The notes under the pieces were generated by a model that was not told the origin of the DNA, searched no databases, and saw only the letters and a program-made list of their open reading frames with translations. Of a DNA stretch of 13,003 bases, positions 12,711 through 13,003 are shown piece after piece. Every line of letters starts with the position of its first letter. The stretch's first letter is position 1. Source of the stretch: Methanomicrobiales archaeon. GTDB lineage: Archaea > Halobacteriota > Methanomicrobia > Methanomicrobiales > Methanoculleaceae. Where the stretch lies: assembly GCA_012521035.1 (NCBI GenBank), contig JAAYND010000093.1:1-13003 (forward strand). Reading direction: 5' to 3'. A program made the translations under genes and the position numbers.

Positions 12711-13003
12711 ATGACCGAAGCAGAACAAACCCGGCTGCCCGGGTATATACGCCTCGCCCGGAGCGGCGAACTGGAGGAGCGGGTGGAGCGGGCGTACGAG
12801 GTGCTCCGCGACTGCGTCATCTGCCCCCAGGAGTGCCACGTAAACCGTATCGACGACGAGACGGGGTTCTGCCGGACCGGCCTCCTCCCGGTGGTCTCGA
12901 GTTACAGCCCGCACTTCGGTGAAGAGCCCCCGCTCGTAGGCCGGAAGGGATCGGGGACGATATTCTTCACGAACTGCAACATGCGCTGCGAGTTCTGCCA
13001 GAA
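12711..13003 (+). CDS. PflX-type radical SAM protein, N-terminal part (gene runs off the window end)
   Basis: The first 97 residues are visible. CVICPQECHVNR, with C35, C38 and C42, plus C54 in GFCRTG, form an N-terminal cysteine cluster typical of the PflX group. The lines SPHFGEEPPLVGRKGSGTIFF and CNMRCEFCQ follow. C89, C93 and C96 make the CxxxCxxC motif that binds the 4Fe-4S cluster used to cleave S-adenosylmethionine. Proteins of this group resemble pyruvate formate-lyase activating enzymes, but their targets are generally unknown, so a glycyl-radical activase role should not be assumed. ATG 12711 is chosen because it gives a full family-like N-terminus and lies just after the preceding open frames close. 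A competing ATG at 12700 runs only four codons before TGA. No strong ribosome-binding site is visible. Confidence 0.88.
   Translation, partial: MTEAEQTRLPGYIRLARSGELEERVERAYEVLRDCVICPQECHVNRIDDETGFCRTGLLPVVSSYSPHFGEEPPLVGRKGSGTIFFTNCNMRCEFCQ

Noticed and set aside
12704..12922. 72-residue plus-strand open frame starting with TTG
   Set aside because: It is in a different frame from the radical SAM gene, which alone gives the CxxxCxxC and HFGEEPP motifs.

Overview
The window looks like euryarchaeal chromosome from a methanogen of the Methanomicrobiales, most like Methanoculleus; the genus is an inference from gene content and high G+C, not a database match. The main evidence is a methanofuran biosynthesis gene (mfnB), an archaeal-type valyl-tRNA synthetase, an archaeal YchF-like GTPase, and A/T-rich TATA boxes placed close to start codons. 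Almost everything is coding, with short gaps, and most genes are housekeeping.

Layout. Positions 1-1553 (minus strand) hold a partial unknown helical protein and a YchF/Obg-type GTPase. Positions 1671-3094 (plus) hold a two-gene unit: a stand-alone pyruvate-kinase C-terminal-domain protein overlapping a six-helix membrane protein. Positions 3095-3984 carry no credible gene. This stretch lies between convergent genes and holds a terminator followed by a G/C-rich imperfect tandem repeat. A DUF92 membrane protein (minus, 3985-5181) is divergent from valS (plus, 5346-7934). valS runs tail to tail into thymidylate kinase (minus), with a 44-base overlap of coding ends. Thymidylate kinase is translationally coupled to an upstream HisA-like TIM-barrel gene. 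Divergent from that gene are mfnB and guaB, 3 bases apart. An ArsR-type regulator and a small Hsp20-like protein follow, overlapping by 11 bases. After a terminator, the window ends inside a PflX-type radical SAM gene.

How the genes fit together. Translation and nucleotide supply are represented by ValRS, the GTPase, thymidylate kinase and IMP dehydrogenase. Coenzyme synthesis is represented by MfnB. The HisA-like gene shares a 44-base divergent intergenic region with mfnB, so a role near methanofuran or another phosphosugar pathway is possible but unproven. The ArsR/Hsp20-like pair looks like a small stress-response operon with a dyad at its predicted transcription start.

No CRISPR array, tRNA, rRNA, insertion sequence or phage gene was recognised. 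The least explained item is the repeat array at about 3193-3970. Its copies contain strong inverted repeats and G-runs, and the spacing between copies is incompatible with a conserved protein.
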